This document shows positions 30,701 through 38,620 of a stretch of 64,000 bases of DNA, piece by piece. Each line of letters begins with the position of its first letter. Position 1 is the first letter of the stretch. The DNA comes from Luteibacter rhizovicinus. GTDB lineage: Bacteria; Pseudomonadota; Gammaproteobacteria; Xanthomonadales; Rhodanobacteraceae. The notes below the pieces were generated by a model that made no database searches, had not been told where the DNA came from, and saw only the letters and a list, made by a program, of their open reading frames with translations. The stretch spans positions 1 through 64,000 of the forward strand of contig NZ_SMCS01000010.1 of the NCBI RefSeq assembly GCF_004342265.1. Reading direction: 5' to 3'. The translations under genes were made by a program, and so were the position numbers.

Positions 30701-31111
30701 TCAGCGGCGAATCGTGGTCCCCACGATCATCGCCACCATCATCACGATGGCCACCGCCATGCAGGCGCTGGTCGGTTTCACGCGACGGGCGTCGATTCGC
30801 GGCACCAGCCGCCATACGAGGAAGGCGCCCAGAACCATGTCGACGACCAGCGAGGCACGCATCCAGGGCAGCTCGAAGATCGATACGCCGGCCGCCCTGC
30901 CGTGCTGGGCGATGATGACCATACCGCTCATGGCCACGGCCGCCAGCGTCCAGAGCAGGCTGGCGAAATACGCGCGATTGAACACGACAGGCACTTTTTC
31001 CAGCCAGCGCAGCACCAGCCAGACCACCAGCGCGGGAAGGACCGCACCCGCGCTGCTATAGATAACCCACCAGATGGCGCCGCTTAAGAAGGTGAGCAGG
31101 GTTTGCGTCAC
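30701..31111 (-). CDS. Hypothetical four-helix membrane protein
   Basis: A 136-residue protein with four predicted membrane segments (about residues 8-36, 47-70, 85-102 and 115-134). No family is recognised. It is spaced 16 bp from the Mpo1-like gene upstream on the same strand, so the two may be co-transcribed with purC. Confidence 0.6.
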   Translation of the reverse strand: MTQTLLTFLSGAIWWVIYSSAGAVLPALVVWLVLRWLEKVPVVFNRAYFASLLWTLAAVAMSGMVIIAQHGRAAGVSIFELPWMRASLVVDMVLGAFLVWRLVPRIDARRVKPTSACMAVAIVMMVAMIVGTTIRR

Positions 31112-31127
31112 GCAGGATCCTTTGAAC

Positions 31128-31595
31128 TCAGTAAGACACGCCGAACCGGCGCATGGCCTTGCTCATCAGCCACGCGGGGCCGATCAGCAGGTATTGCAGG
31201 TCGGTGAAGAACGACGGACGGCGGCCTTCGATGGCATGGCCCACGAACTGGCCGATCCACGCGGCGACGAACACCCCGACAGCGAGCCAGGCCAGTCCGG
31301 CCGGCCCAAGCGCGCGGTAAAGCCCTTCGGTCACCAGCCCGAGGACGATGAATACCAGCGCCATCGCCAGTCCGATCCGTCGCGACAGCCGGAAATAGTA
31401 GAAGAGGAAGGCGAGAAACATGGCGACCACGGCCCAGAGCCCGGGTCGTCCGATCATCGGCGGCACGGGAATCAGCCAGATCAGTGCGATGGCGCACCAG
31501 GTAATCGCCGGCACGCAGATCCAGTGGATCAGGGTATTGGTCGGATTCTGGTGGTCTTTGCTGTAATTGCCGAACCAGGTGGTTGCGTCGCGCAT
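31128..31595 (-). CDS. Mpo1-like (DUF962) membrane protein
   Basis: A 155-residue polytopic membrane protein of the DUF962/YGL010w family. The N-terminal family signature YSKDHQNPTNTLIHWICVP carries conserved His residues, and a second His occurs in FVGHAIEGRRPS. Yeast Mpo1, from the same family, is an iron-dependent dioxygenase in 2-hydroxy fatty acid degradation. Whether the bacterial members do the same is not established. About four hydrophobic helices are visible. It lies 30 bp downstream of purC. Confidence 0.78.
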   Translation of the reverse strand: MRDATTWFGNYSKDHQNPTNTLIHWICVPAITWCAIALIWLIPVPPMIGRPGLWAVVAMFLAFLFYYFRLSRRIGLAMALVFIVLGLVTEGLYRALGPAGLAWLAVGVFVAAWIGQFVGHAIEGRRPSFFTDLQYLLIGPAWLMSKAMRRFGVSY

Positions 31596-31625
31596 GTGAT
31601 CCCCTCCTGCCAGTGTTCGAACGGA

Positions 31626-32558
31626 TCAGTCGATCCGGATGCCCGCGAGGCGCTGCAATGCCTCGGCGTATTTTGCCGCCGTACCCTCGATGACGTCGGC
31701 CGGCACGTTCGGGCCCGGCGCGCGTTTATTCCAGCCCATCGCTTCGAGATAGTCGCGCACGAACTGCTTGTCGTAGCTCGGCGGGCTGATGCCTACCTGA
31801 TACTCGGACGCCGGCCAGAAGCGCGACGAATCGGGTGTCAGCATTTCGTCCATCACGTACAACGTGCCGCTATCGTCCGTGCCGAACTCGAACTTGGTGT
31901 CAGCGATGATGATGCCGCGCTCGGCGGCATAGGCGGCGGCGAAGCGGTAGATGGACAGCGTCGCCTCGCGGACCGTATTGGCCAGTTCCTCGCCCACGGC
32001 CTCGACGACCGCGTCGAAGTTCACGTTCTGGTCGTGGTCGCCCACGGCGGCCTTGGTCGACGGCGTGAAAATCGGCTCGGGCAATTTTTCCGCCTGGCGC
32101 AGGCCGGCGGGCAGGGCGATGCCGCAGATCGAGCCGGTCGCCTGATAGTCCTTCCAGCCCGAACCGATGATGTAACCGCGGGCGATGGCCTCGACCGGTA
32201 CCGGCTTCAGGCGTTTCGTAATGACCGCACGCTTCTCGTACAGCGCCGGATCGACCCCAGCCGGCAGCACCGAGGCAACGGGCTCGTGCGTAAGATGATT
32301 CGGCACGATGTGCGCCGTCTTCCCGAACCAGAAGTTGGATATCTGCGTCAGCATCTCGCCCTTGCCCGGAATCGGGTCGGGCAGCACCACGTCGAACGCG
32401 GATAGCCGGTCCGTCGCCACCATCAGCAGGCGGTTGCCGGGCAGGGCGTAGACGTCGCGGACCTTGCCGCGATGGATCAGGTCCAGACCAGGCAGTTCGG
32501 ATTGCAGCAGGGTGGTGGGCACGGGCTTCAGGCTCCGGAAAACGAAGAATGCGGTCAT
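31626..32558 (-). CDS. purC: Phosphoribosylaminoimidazole-succinocarboxamide synthase
   Basis: A 310-residue SAICAR synthetase that joins CAIR and aspartate with ATP in purine synthesis. Diagnostic features are HRGKVRDVY (about residues 26-34), [18 protein letters not shown] and the C-terminal [10 protein letters not shown] region. The length is of the longer (about 300-residue) class seen in Xanthomonadales. The start at 32558 follows the family N terminus; an in-frame Met five codons upstream is possible. It is divergent from the cytochrome c gene. Confidence 0.93.
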   Translation of the reverse strand: MTAFFVFRSLKPVPTTLLQSELPGLDLIHRGKVRDVYALPGNRLLMVATDRLSAFDVVLPDPIPGKGEMLTQISNFWFGKTAHIVPNHLTHEPVASVLPAGVDPALYEKRAVITKRLKPVPVEAIARGYIIGSGWKDYQATGSICGIALPAGLRQAEKLPEPIFTPSTKAAVGDHDQNVNFDAVVEAVGEELANTVREATLSIYRFAAAYAAERGIIIADTKFEFGTDDSGTLYVMDEMLTPDSSRFWPASEYQVGISPPSYDKQFVRDYLEAMGWNKRAPGPNVPADVIEGTAAKYAEALQRLAGIRID

Positions 32559-32653
32559 TGTACCGCCCGGCATCCTGCTTGGCGCCGGCCAGCACCCCCG
32601 ACGCGTGCGGCCACAGGCTAGAATTACCGCCTGTTGCCCCCATTGCGTTCCGA

Positions 32654-32968
32654 ATGCGTATTCCGACGACCGCGGCGCTTGCCCTGGCCCTGACCTTCCC
32701 TGTGTTCGCTGCCCCGCCCGTCAAACCGGCGCGGCTCGGCCTGTGTGCGGCGTGCCATGGCGCGGACGGCATGGCGACGATGCCCGGCGCGCCCAATCTG
32801 GCAGGGCAGAAGCTCGACTATCTGCGCGAAGCACTGCGCCAGTACCGCGACGGCCGTCGCGACGTAGCCGTCATGCGCGCGGCTACCGGCCCCCTTTCCG
32901 ATGCGGAACTCGACCAGCTGGCCCAGTGGTTCGCCGCCCAGACGCCCCACCCGCAGGCCGCTCCATGA
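32654..32968 (+). CDS. Small periplasmic cytochrome c
   Basis: A 104-residue class I c-type cytochrome. The signal peptide ends at about residue 19 (FPVFA). The single heme motif CAACH is at residues 31-35, and a Met for the sixth ligand lies in the second half (VAVMRAATG). It resembles the c553/cytochrome c4-half type electron carriers. The start is ATG 32654; longer in-frame starts would precede the signal peptide. It overlaps the next gene by 4 bp. Confidence 0.85.
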   Translation: MRIPTTAALALALTFPVFAAPPVKPARLGLCAACHGADGMATMPGAPNLAGQKLDYLREALRQYRDGRRDVAVMRAATGPLSDAELDQLAQWFAAQTPHPQAAP

Positions 32969-33783
32969 ATTTCACCGCTACGATGATCGGCGCCTTCGCC
33001 GGCTTCTGGGTCACGCATTACAGTCTGCTCGGCGCCCTGGTCGGTGCGGCGCTCGGCTTCATGTTCGACGCCAGCCGCCAGCAGCAGCGTTCCCGTGCCG
33101 CTCCCGTCGCCGGCGGCTACATCCATCCGCTGTTCGCGTTGATCGGCGCGGTAGCCAAGGCCGACGGGCGCATCTCCGAAGCCGAGATCGCCATCGCCGA
33201 ACGCCTGATGAGCCGTTTCGGCCTAGATACCGAACAGCGCCGCGACGCCATCATCGCGTTCAACGAAGGCAAACAACCCGAGTTCAACGCGACCGTCGTC
33301 ATCAACGAACTGCGCGCGTGGGTCGGCCATCGGCGCGACCACAGCTTCACCGTCCTCGACGTCGTCATGGAGACGGTACTCGCCGAGGGCGAGCCCGCGC
33401 CCGAGAAAATGGCGATCCTGCGCCAGCTCGCATTCGCCCTGCGCATCAGCGATATGGAGCTCATGGCCCTGATGGCCATGAAAGGCTACGCGTGGAACGC
33501 CACGGGCGGCGGCCAGCGCGGTCGCGCGTACGGCGGCGGCAACGGTGGCGGCTACGTGCCGCCCCATCGCAACACGCAGGGCCCCGATCCCTACGCCATC
33601 CTGGGCATCCAGCGCGATGCGGACGATCGCGCCATCAAGCGCGCGTATCGCAAGCTGATTTCCGAACACCACCCCGACCGCCTTGGCGATCTGCCCGAAG
33701 ACATGCGCCGCCGCGCCGAATCGCGGGCAAGCGATATCAACGCGGCGTACGAGCGGATCAAGGCGGAGCGGGGGTTCAAATAA
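32965..33783 (+). CDS. djlA: DjlA-like membrane-anchored J-domain co-chaperone
   Basis: A 272-residue co-chaperone for DnaK. The layout matches DjlA: a short N-terminal membrane segment with Gly (about residues 7-32), a TerB-like helical domain (about 50-180), a Gly-rich linker and a C-terminal J domain (about 205-270). The J domain carries the DnaK-stimulating HPD in EHHPDRLGD. The start at 32965 overlaps the cytochrome stop (ATGA), suggesting coupling. Confidence 0.85.
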   Translation: MNFTATMIGAFAGFWVTHYSLLGALVGAALGFMFDASRQQQRSRAAPVAGGYIHPLFALIGAVAKADGRISEAEIAIAERLMSRFGLDTEQRRDAIIAFNEGKQPEFNATVVINELRAWVGHRRDHSFTVLDVVMETVLAEGEPAPEKMAILRQLAFALRISDMELMALMAMKGYAWNATGGGQRGRAYGGGNGGGYVPPHRNTQGPDPYAILGIQRDADDRAIKRAYRKLISEHHPDRLGDLPEDMRRRAESRASDINAAYERIKAERGFK

Positions 33784-33808
33784 CCTTCCCGGGAAGCTCT
33801 CACGCTTT

Positions 33809-33947
33809 CTGTGGGAGCGCGCCTGCGCGCGAAAGCCAACAGGGCGCGGAAGCCCAAGGTTTCCTTCGCGAGCTCGCTATCCAACTGCGGATGCCAGGCA
33901 CCGCTTCTCCGCTCCGTAGATTTCGCGCGCAGGCGCGCTCCCACAGA
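33809..33947. repeat. Composite REP/BIME element (GTGG family)
   Basis: A direct arm (ctgtgggagcgcgcctgcgc onward) and an inverse arm ending ctcccacag flank a centre similar to that of the 21246 element (ttcgcgagctcg, then ctgcggatg). It fills most of the 209-bp djlA-rpe gap. Confidence 0.85.
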
Positions 33948-33992
33948 GAGCGCTACGCTACCCGCATCAGCCCCACGCCAAAGGCCACCCCC

Positions 33993-34667
33993 ATGTCCCG
34001 CCAGCCTTCCGTCATCGCTCCATCCATCCTCTCGGCCGACTTCGCCCGTCTCGGGGACGACACCCGCAAGGTGCTCGATGCCGGTGCCCAGTGGGTGCAT
34101 TTCGATGTCATGGACAACCACTACGTGCCGAATCTGACGATCGGTCCGATGGTTCTGAAAGCGCTGCGCGACTACGGCATCAAGGAGCACATCGACGTGC
34201 ACCTGATGGTCAAGCCCGTCGACCGCATCGTGCCGGACTTCGCCAAAGCCGGTGCCAACAGCATCAGTTTCCATCCCGAAGCCAGCGAGCATGTCGACCG
34301 CACCATCGGGCTGATCAAGGAGGAGGGCTGCCAGGCGGGTCTGGTGTTCAATCCGGCCACGCCGCTCGACTACCTCGACTTCGTCATGGACAAGATCGAC
34401 CTAGTGCTGATCATGTCGGTCAACCCCGGCTTCGGCGGTCAGAAGTTCATCCCCATGGCGCTGGAGAAGATCCGCCAGGTGCGCGAGCGGATCGATCGCA
34501 GCGGCCGGGCCATCCGCCTCGAAGTCGACGGCGGCGTGAATGCCGACAATATCGGGCAGATCGCGGCGGCGGGTGCCGATACCTTCGTCGCGGGCTCGGC
34601 CATCTTCAATGCGCCCGACTATGCGGACGTTATCGCCAGGATGCACGCGTCGATTCACGGCAAATGA
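33993..34667 (+). CDS. rpe: Ribulose-phosphate 3-epimerase
   Basis: A 224-residue TIM-barrel enzyme that interconverts ribulose-5-phosphate and xylulose-5-phosphate in the pentose phosphate pathway. Visible motifs are [24 protein letters not shown] (metal ligand His and Asp), [17 protein letters not shown] and the phosphate-binding VDGGVN. ATG 33993 gives the normal length and N terminus; the upstream open frame runs through REP DNA. Confidence 0.95.
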   Translation: MSRQPSVIAPSILSADFARLGDDTRKVLDAGAQWVHFDVMDNHYVPNLTIGPMVLKALRDYGIKEHIDVHLMVKPVDRIVPDFAKAGANSISFHPEASEHVDRTIGLIKEEGCQAGLVFNPATPLDYLDFVMDKIDLVLIMSVNPGFGGQKFIPMALEKIRQVRERIDRSGRAIRLEVDGGVNADNIGQIAAAGADTFVAGSAIFNAPDYADVIARMHASIHGK

Positions 34668-34724
34668 GCGTTTAGGCTACTAAGATCGACCTCCGGGGCG
34701 GGAGAACCATCGGAGGATCGGATC

Positions 34725-35462
34725 ATGAGCGTACGCAGCAGTCTTACTGTTCTGGTCGTCGCACTGACCGCGACGTTTGCCGCGCAGTCGGCGGAACGTC
34801 CGGTACCGTTGCCGGATCAGGGCGCGGCCGTGGCCAAATCGCTGATGCCGTGTCCCGGTGGGCTGGAACGTTTCCTTCCCGGCGAATACTACTTCTGCGC
34901 CGCTGCCCGCGATTTCTGGGCAGGCCATCAGGGCATGGCCGTCGAGCGTCTGAAGGACGCCTCCCGCTGGGCCAGCAAGCCGGCGCAGTACGCGCTTGGC
35001 ATCATGTACTTCAACGGCGATCGCGTCGCCGCCAACCGCCCGCTCGGACTGGCCTGGCTGGCGATCGCGGCGGAACGCCACGACGTGCAATACGAGCCGG
35101 CCTTTATCTCGGCCTATCGCATCGCTACCCCGGCCGAACGCGACCAGGCAAATGCGTACTGGAACGAGTTGAAACCCGTCTACGGCGACAAGGTCGCGGC
35201 GGTTCGCGCCAAGAAGCGCTTCGACCGCGAAATGAACCAGATCGCCTGGGCGGCCAATTTCGGCGGAAGCATCTTCGTCGACGGCCTCACCTCGCCGATG
35301 GGCGCGCAACCGGGCGACACCCGCTTCATGGCCAGCGGCTTCGGCTTCGGCCGCATGATGGAATACAAGGCAGCCAACTACTTCTACGGCTGGGAAGGCG
35401 AAGTCACGGTGGGCGAGGCGCAGCTGGTTCCGCTACGGACGCTGATTGCAAAGGGCGGTTAG
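34725..35462 (+). CDS. Secreted Sel1-repeat-like protein
   Basis: A 245-residue exported protein with a signal peptide to about residue 22 (AAQSAE). A TPR/Sel1-like helical stretch runs over about 60-115 (AVERLKDASRWASKPAQYALGIMYFNGDRVAANRPLGLAWL, with the typical A-Y-LG-MY-G spacing). The C-terminal half is of unknown fold. The function is unknown; Sel1 repeats usually mediate protein contacts. A strong terminator follows. Confidence 0.65.
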   Translation: MSVRSSLTVLVVALTATFAAQSAERPVPLPDQGAAVAKSLMPCPGGLERFLPGEYYFCAAARDFWAGHQGMAVERLKDASRWASKPAQYALGIMYFNGDRVAANRPLGLAWLAIAAERHDVQYEPAFISAYRIATPAERDQANAYWNELKPVYGDKVAAVRAKKRFDREMNQIAWAANFGGSIFVDGLTSPMGAQPGDTRFMASGFGFGRMMEYKAANYFYGWEGEVTVGEAQLVPLRTLIAKGG

Positions 35463-35477
35463 CCGCCCCGCAAAAAA

Positions 35478-35504
35478 ACTCCCTCCGCCAGCTGGCGGAG
35501 GGAG
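35478..35504. terminator. Strong hairpin after the Sel1-like gene
   Basis: ctccctccgcca/tggcggagggag is a perfect 12-bp stem with a 2-base loop, preceded by seven As and followed by aaaa. The A tract makes it a good terminator for minus-strand transcription of the small genes to its right. It also forms at the 3' end of the plus-strand gene. Confidence 0.8.
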
Positions 35505-35534
35505 CAAAAGTGCTCCACGGCGGAGCGGGGTAAA

Positions 35535-35594
35535 TCAGATCGGCTGCCAGTCGGGGTCGGGCTCACTGCGAACGTCCATCACAGATCGGTCCAT
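35535..35594 (-). CDS. Very small candidate gene, 19 residues
   Basis: A minus-strand reading frame of 19 codons, rich in Asp and ending DPDWQPI. It has a good Shine-Dalgarno sequence (gaggag) 7 bp before its ATG and lies 13 bp after the stop of a second tiny frame. The A/T side of the hairpin at 35478-35504 would terminate it. No family is recognised. Coding status rests on the ribosome binding site and position only. Confidence 0.35.
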   Translation of the reverse strand: MDRSVMDVRSEPDPDWQPI

Positions 35595-35607
35595 CACGGG
35601 TCTCCTC

Positions 35608-35715
35608 TCAGTGCATGCCGAAGACGATGCCAAGCAGTAACGCGCCGACGGCCAGTGCCACGCGCAGCGGCTCGAAGTTGCGTTCCAGTTCGGTATTGTT
35701 CGCTTCGGGTTTCAT
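35608..35715 (-). CDS. Very small single-helix membrane protein candidate, 35 residues
   Basis: A minus-strand reading frame of 35 codons with a charged N-terminal half and one hydrophobic helix (about residues 17-33, VALAVGALLLGIVFG). It has a ggagg ribosome binding site about 6 bp before the ATG. This layout is typical of bacterial small membrane proteins. It is followed at once by the 19-residue frame. Together they look like a tiny two-gene unit, but homologues cannot be checked here. Confidence 0.5.
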   Translation of the reverse strand: MKPEANNTELERNFEPLRVALAVGALLLGIVFGMH

Positions 35716-35823
35716 GAAAGTCCTCCAGTGGCTGCCAGTAAAGCGTTCCTGTCGGTACGCAGAGCGACCATGAAGAGGCAAACTGCCGATGGTTTGTGGC
35801 GGTTCGCGGGCAGGGGAACCGAT

Positions 35824-37485
35824 TTATCGTACGCGCGACGAACGGGGCGATCTCGTTGCCTGTTCGACCAGACGCTCGAGCCGTTCATTCCCGATGGCCG
35901 AGCCACGGCATTCGGACAGGCCTTCCGGTAGCCGGTCATGGATCAGGTAATTGCCGATCTTTCCGAACGAGCAGGCATTGCCGCGTGCGATGACCCCGTG
36001 GCCGGTAGTCCCGGGTAGTACGACCATCGCAGCATTGGGCAATGCGCCGTATGTCGACATGGCACCCGGCAACGGCGTGCGCGAGTCGTGTTCGGTTTGC
36101 AGGATCAGGGCGCGCGGTATGCGTGCATAGTCGCCTGGCGAGGGTCGCGAAGCGGCGTGCCGCGTCCAGTACATGCATGGCCGATGCGTCATCGCCCCGC
36201 CACTGGCCATGCGATAAAGCGCTGCGTACGAGTCGCCTTTCCGAGTCCAGTACGTGGGATCCCGAATGGCTTGCGTGTCGTTGCAGGCCACTGCTTCATT
36301 GATCGAATCGCTTACGCCCAGGTCGAACGTATCCGCCGTGGGCAGGGAGTAAGCCGGATAGACGACGTTCGGGACCATGAACGTGGCAAAGGCGCCGAGT
36401 TCTGGCGGAGCCTCATGCCGGTAGTAGTTCTTTGCAAGGTCCACCAGGGTGTCGGCATCCGCTTCCGGGTGATGGGAGGCAATCCTTCCGATGTCGTTGC
36501 CCATCGAGAGCACGAATCCCGCCTCCCTGACGTTTCCCTGCGCGAGTTGAACTTCCAGGAATTCGCGTACGGATTTTTTCAGGACGTGCGGCATGGCCTC
36601 GAACGTTGCCCGGACCGCGTCGGGTGAGTCGCCCAATCCGAAAACCTCCGGCCTGGAAATGGCGAGGGGAATTACGAGGTCGTCGATGATGGCCTGGGTT
36701 TCGGGTGCCTGCGCAAGTCTGGCTACGTCGAAATCCTGGGTAATGTTCATGGCGCTATCGAGGACGAGCCGGTCTATGCGATCCGGATATCTGGCCGCGT
36801 ACCACGAGGCCAGCCAGGTGCCGTACGACACGCCGTAAAAGCTGATCCGCGATTCACCCAGGACCTCGCGTATCGCGTCGATATCGCGCACGGTCATTTC
36901 CGTATCGACGTAGCGAGACATCGGCTGGGATTCGCATGTCTGTGCCGTGAATTCCGCGCTGGCATGCATGCGCGCTACGTTGCCCTGGGTGCGATCCTCG
37001 TTGGGGTCTTCATAAGGCACGTCCGGGCGAGTGGAGGTGCAACGCAGTGCTCCCTCACTCTCCGGCGTGAGTGCAGTCGGTTCGACGATGCCGGTTCCGC
37101 GGGGCAGGAAGCCGATGAAGTCGTAGGTATTTGCCGCTTCGACCAACAGGGGGTCATCGTGACGGTCCCACGATTGCTGGGTGGTCATGGCGAACTCGAG
37201 GCCATTCGGCGCGCCGGGGCCGCCGGGATTGAGAATGATGGCGCCGCGCCGGTGCGCGGTATCGCGCGCTGTCACCCGTACAACGGTTATGCGCATGGCA
37301 CCGGCCGTCGGATCGTTGTAATCGCGTGGCACGGTGAGCAATCCGCAACGTGTACGGTCGGCCAGTTCGCCGGGTTCCGGCGCGTAAACCGAATAGGCGT
37401 CGCACAATTCCCACTCAATCGCGTCGCGAGCGACAATCTCGGAGCAGCAGGCAAGAGCGCCCAGGCAAAGCAAGGGTCGGAGCAT
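35824..37485 (-). CDS. Secreted alpha/beta hydrolase with TAP-like C-terminal domain
   Basis: A 553-residue exported serine hydrolase of the SlpD/tripeptidyl-aminopeptidase (S33) type. The signal peptide is at about residues 1-20. The oxyanion region is NPGGPG, and the nucleophile elbow is GVSYGTW (Ser about 190). The C-terminal TAP-like domain (about 425-530) carries the acid and the His in GTTGHGVIARGNAC. Such enzymes release N-terminal tripeptides or hydrolyse small esters; the substrate is not assignable. The usual DxRGTG appears as PRGTG. The start at 37485 begins the signal peptide; the frame is open further upstream. Confidence 0.78.
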   Translation of the reverse strand: MLRPLLCLGALACCSEIVARDAIEWELCDAYSVYAPEPGELADRTRCGLLTVPRDYNDPTAGAMRITVVRVTARDTAHRRGAIILNPGGPGAPNGLEFAMTTQQSWDRHDDPLLVEAANTYDFIGFLPRGTGIVEPTALTPESEGALRCTSTRPDVPYEDPNEDRTQGNVARMHASAEFTAQTCESQPMSRYVDTEMTVRDIDAIREVLGESRISFYGVSYGTWLASWYAARYPDRIDRLVLDSAMNITQDFDVARLAQAPETQAIIDDLVIPLAISRPEVFGLGDSPDAVRATFEAMPHVLKKSVREFLEVQLAQGNVREAGFVLSMGNDIGRIASHHPEADADTLVDLAKNYYRHEAPPELGAFATFMVPNVVYPAYSLPTADTFDLGVSDSINEAVACNDTQAIRDPTYWTRKGDSYAALYRMASGGAMTHRPCMYWTRHAASRPSPGDYARIPRALILQTEHDSRTPLPGAMSTYGALPNAAMVVLPGTTGHGVIARGNACSFGKIGNYLIHDRLPEGLSECRGSAIGNERLERLVEQATRSPRSSRVR

Positions 37486-37700
37486 GGGGTGGTTCCATGG
37501 GAGGGAGGCGAAAGTATGGGTCGCCGTCCGCCTGCGGTCAGGGCAGTCTCCCCCGTGAAGACGAGTACGCTCTGGCTGATAAATTGCTGGCCGCGCCCTG
37601 TGTCGTTTGAGGCGAAACAGAGGCAATGTCGCCATGTCCCTTGCATGCGCGGCCGCCACATAGCACGCTGCGCACGCCGCTCAATCACCCGGAGTACCGC

Positions 37701-38390
37701 ATGGCCCGCAGCATCGCCATCGTCGAAGACGAACCCATCATCCGTGCGAACTACGTCGAGGCGCTCAACCGCTTTGGCTACGAAACGCGCGGCTACGGTT
37801 CGCGGGGCGAGGCCTCGATCGCGTTTTCCATGCGTCTTCCCGAACTGGTCATCATCGACATCGGCCTGGGCGACGAGCCCGAAGGCGGGTTCGACCTGTG
37901 CCGCGAACTGCGGGCGAAATCGGCCACGTTGCCGATCATCTTCCTTACGGCGCGCGATTCCGATTTCGACGTCATTTCCGGGCTGCGTCTTGGCGCCGAC
38001 GACTATCTCAGCAAGGACACCAGCCTGCATCAGCTCGCCGCGCGCATTGCGGCGTTGTTCCGGCGTATCGAATCGCTGAAGGCCCCGGCCGCTAGCGAAA
38101 CGGTGATCGAACACGGGCCGCTGAAGCTCGAATCCGAGCGTATGCGCGTGCTGTGGAACGGCATCGAGATCCCGCTGACGGTGACGGAATTCTGGATGGT
38201 GCACACGCTCGTGCGTTTTCCTGGCCACGTGAAGAATCGCGATCAGCTGATGCGCGAAGCGGAGCTGGTGGTCGATGACGCGACGATTACCTCGCATATC
38301 AAGCGCATCCGTAAGAAGTTCGTCGCGCTGGCGCCGGATTTCGATGCGATCGAAACGGTGCATGGCGTGGGGTATCGCTGGACGCCTTGA
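37701..38390 (+). CDS. OmpR-type response regulator (dedicated sortase system type)
   Basis: A 229-residue two-component regulator. The receiver domain (about 1-120) has an acidic pair at EDE (residues 9-11), phospho-acceptor Asp53 (IIDIGLG) and a Lys in YLSKDTS. A winged-helix DNA-binding domain follows (about 135-229). The overall sequence resembles the response regulator of the proteobacterial dedicated sortase system (TIGR03787). ggag precedes ATG 37701. Its likely partner kinase is encoded 230 bp downstream. Confidence 0.78.
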   Translation: MARSIAIVEDEPIIRANYVEALNRFGYETRGYGSRGEASIAFSMRLPELVIIDIGLGDEPEGGFDLCRELRAKSATLPIIFLTARDSDFDVISGLRLGADDYLSKDTSLHQLAARIAALFRRIESLKAPAASETVIEHGPLKLESERMRVLWNGIEIPLTVTEFWMVHTLVRFPGHVKNRDQLMREAELVVDDATITSHIKRIRKKFVALAPDFDAIETVHGVGYRWTP

Positions 38391-38438
38391 AGGGCGCGGT
38401 CGTGCGCGTAGTCGCTCGTTCCGGCGCATTCGTCCTGG

Positions 38439-38550
38439 GTTCCTGCCTGCGCAGGAACGACGGTGAGGGTTGCAGAAGCGTCGCTATAAGCTCTCTTGTG
38501 GGTTACGGAAACATCGCTATAACCTCACCGTCGCCCCTGCGCAGGCAGGG
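38439..38550. repeat. Inverted repeat pair of a third REP-like family
   Basis: gttcctgcctgcgcaggaac followed by gacggtgaggtt (38439-38470) is mirrored by aacctcaccgtcgcccctgc then gcaggcagggcc (38521-38550). The arms are about 30 bp. The 50-bp centre contains a near-repeat, gtcgctataa and atcgctataa. The palindrome cctgcctgcgcagg differs from the GTRG families. It lies between the regulator and kinase genes. Confidence 0.75.
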
Positions 38551-38620
38551 CCCAGCGCGGTGCAACCGGATGTCGCGATGAAACCCCTACGCGCTCTTCG
38601 ACAGCACCGATAATCCCCCC

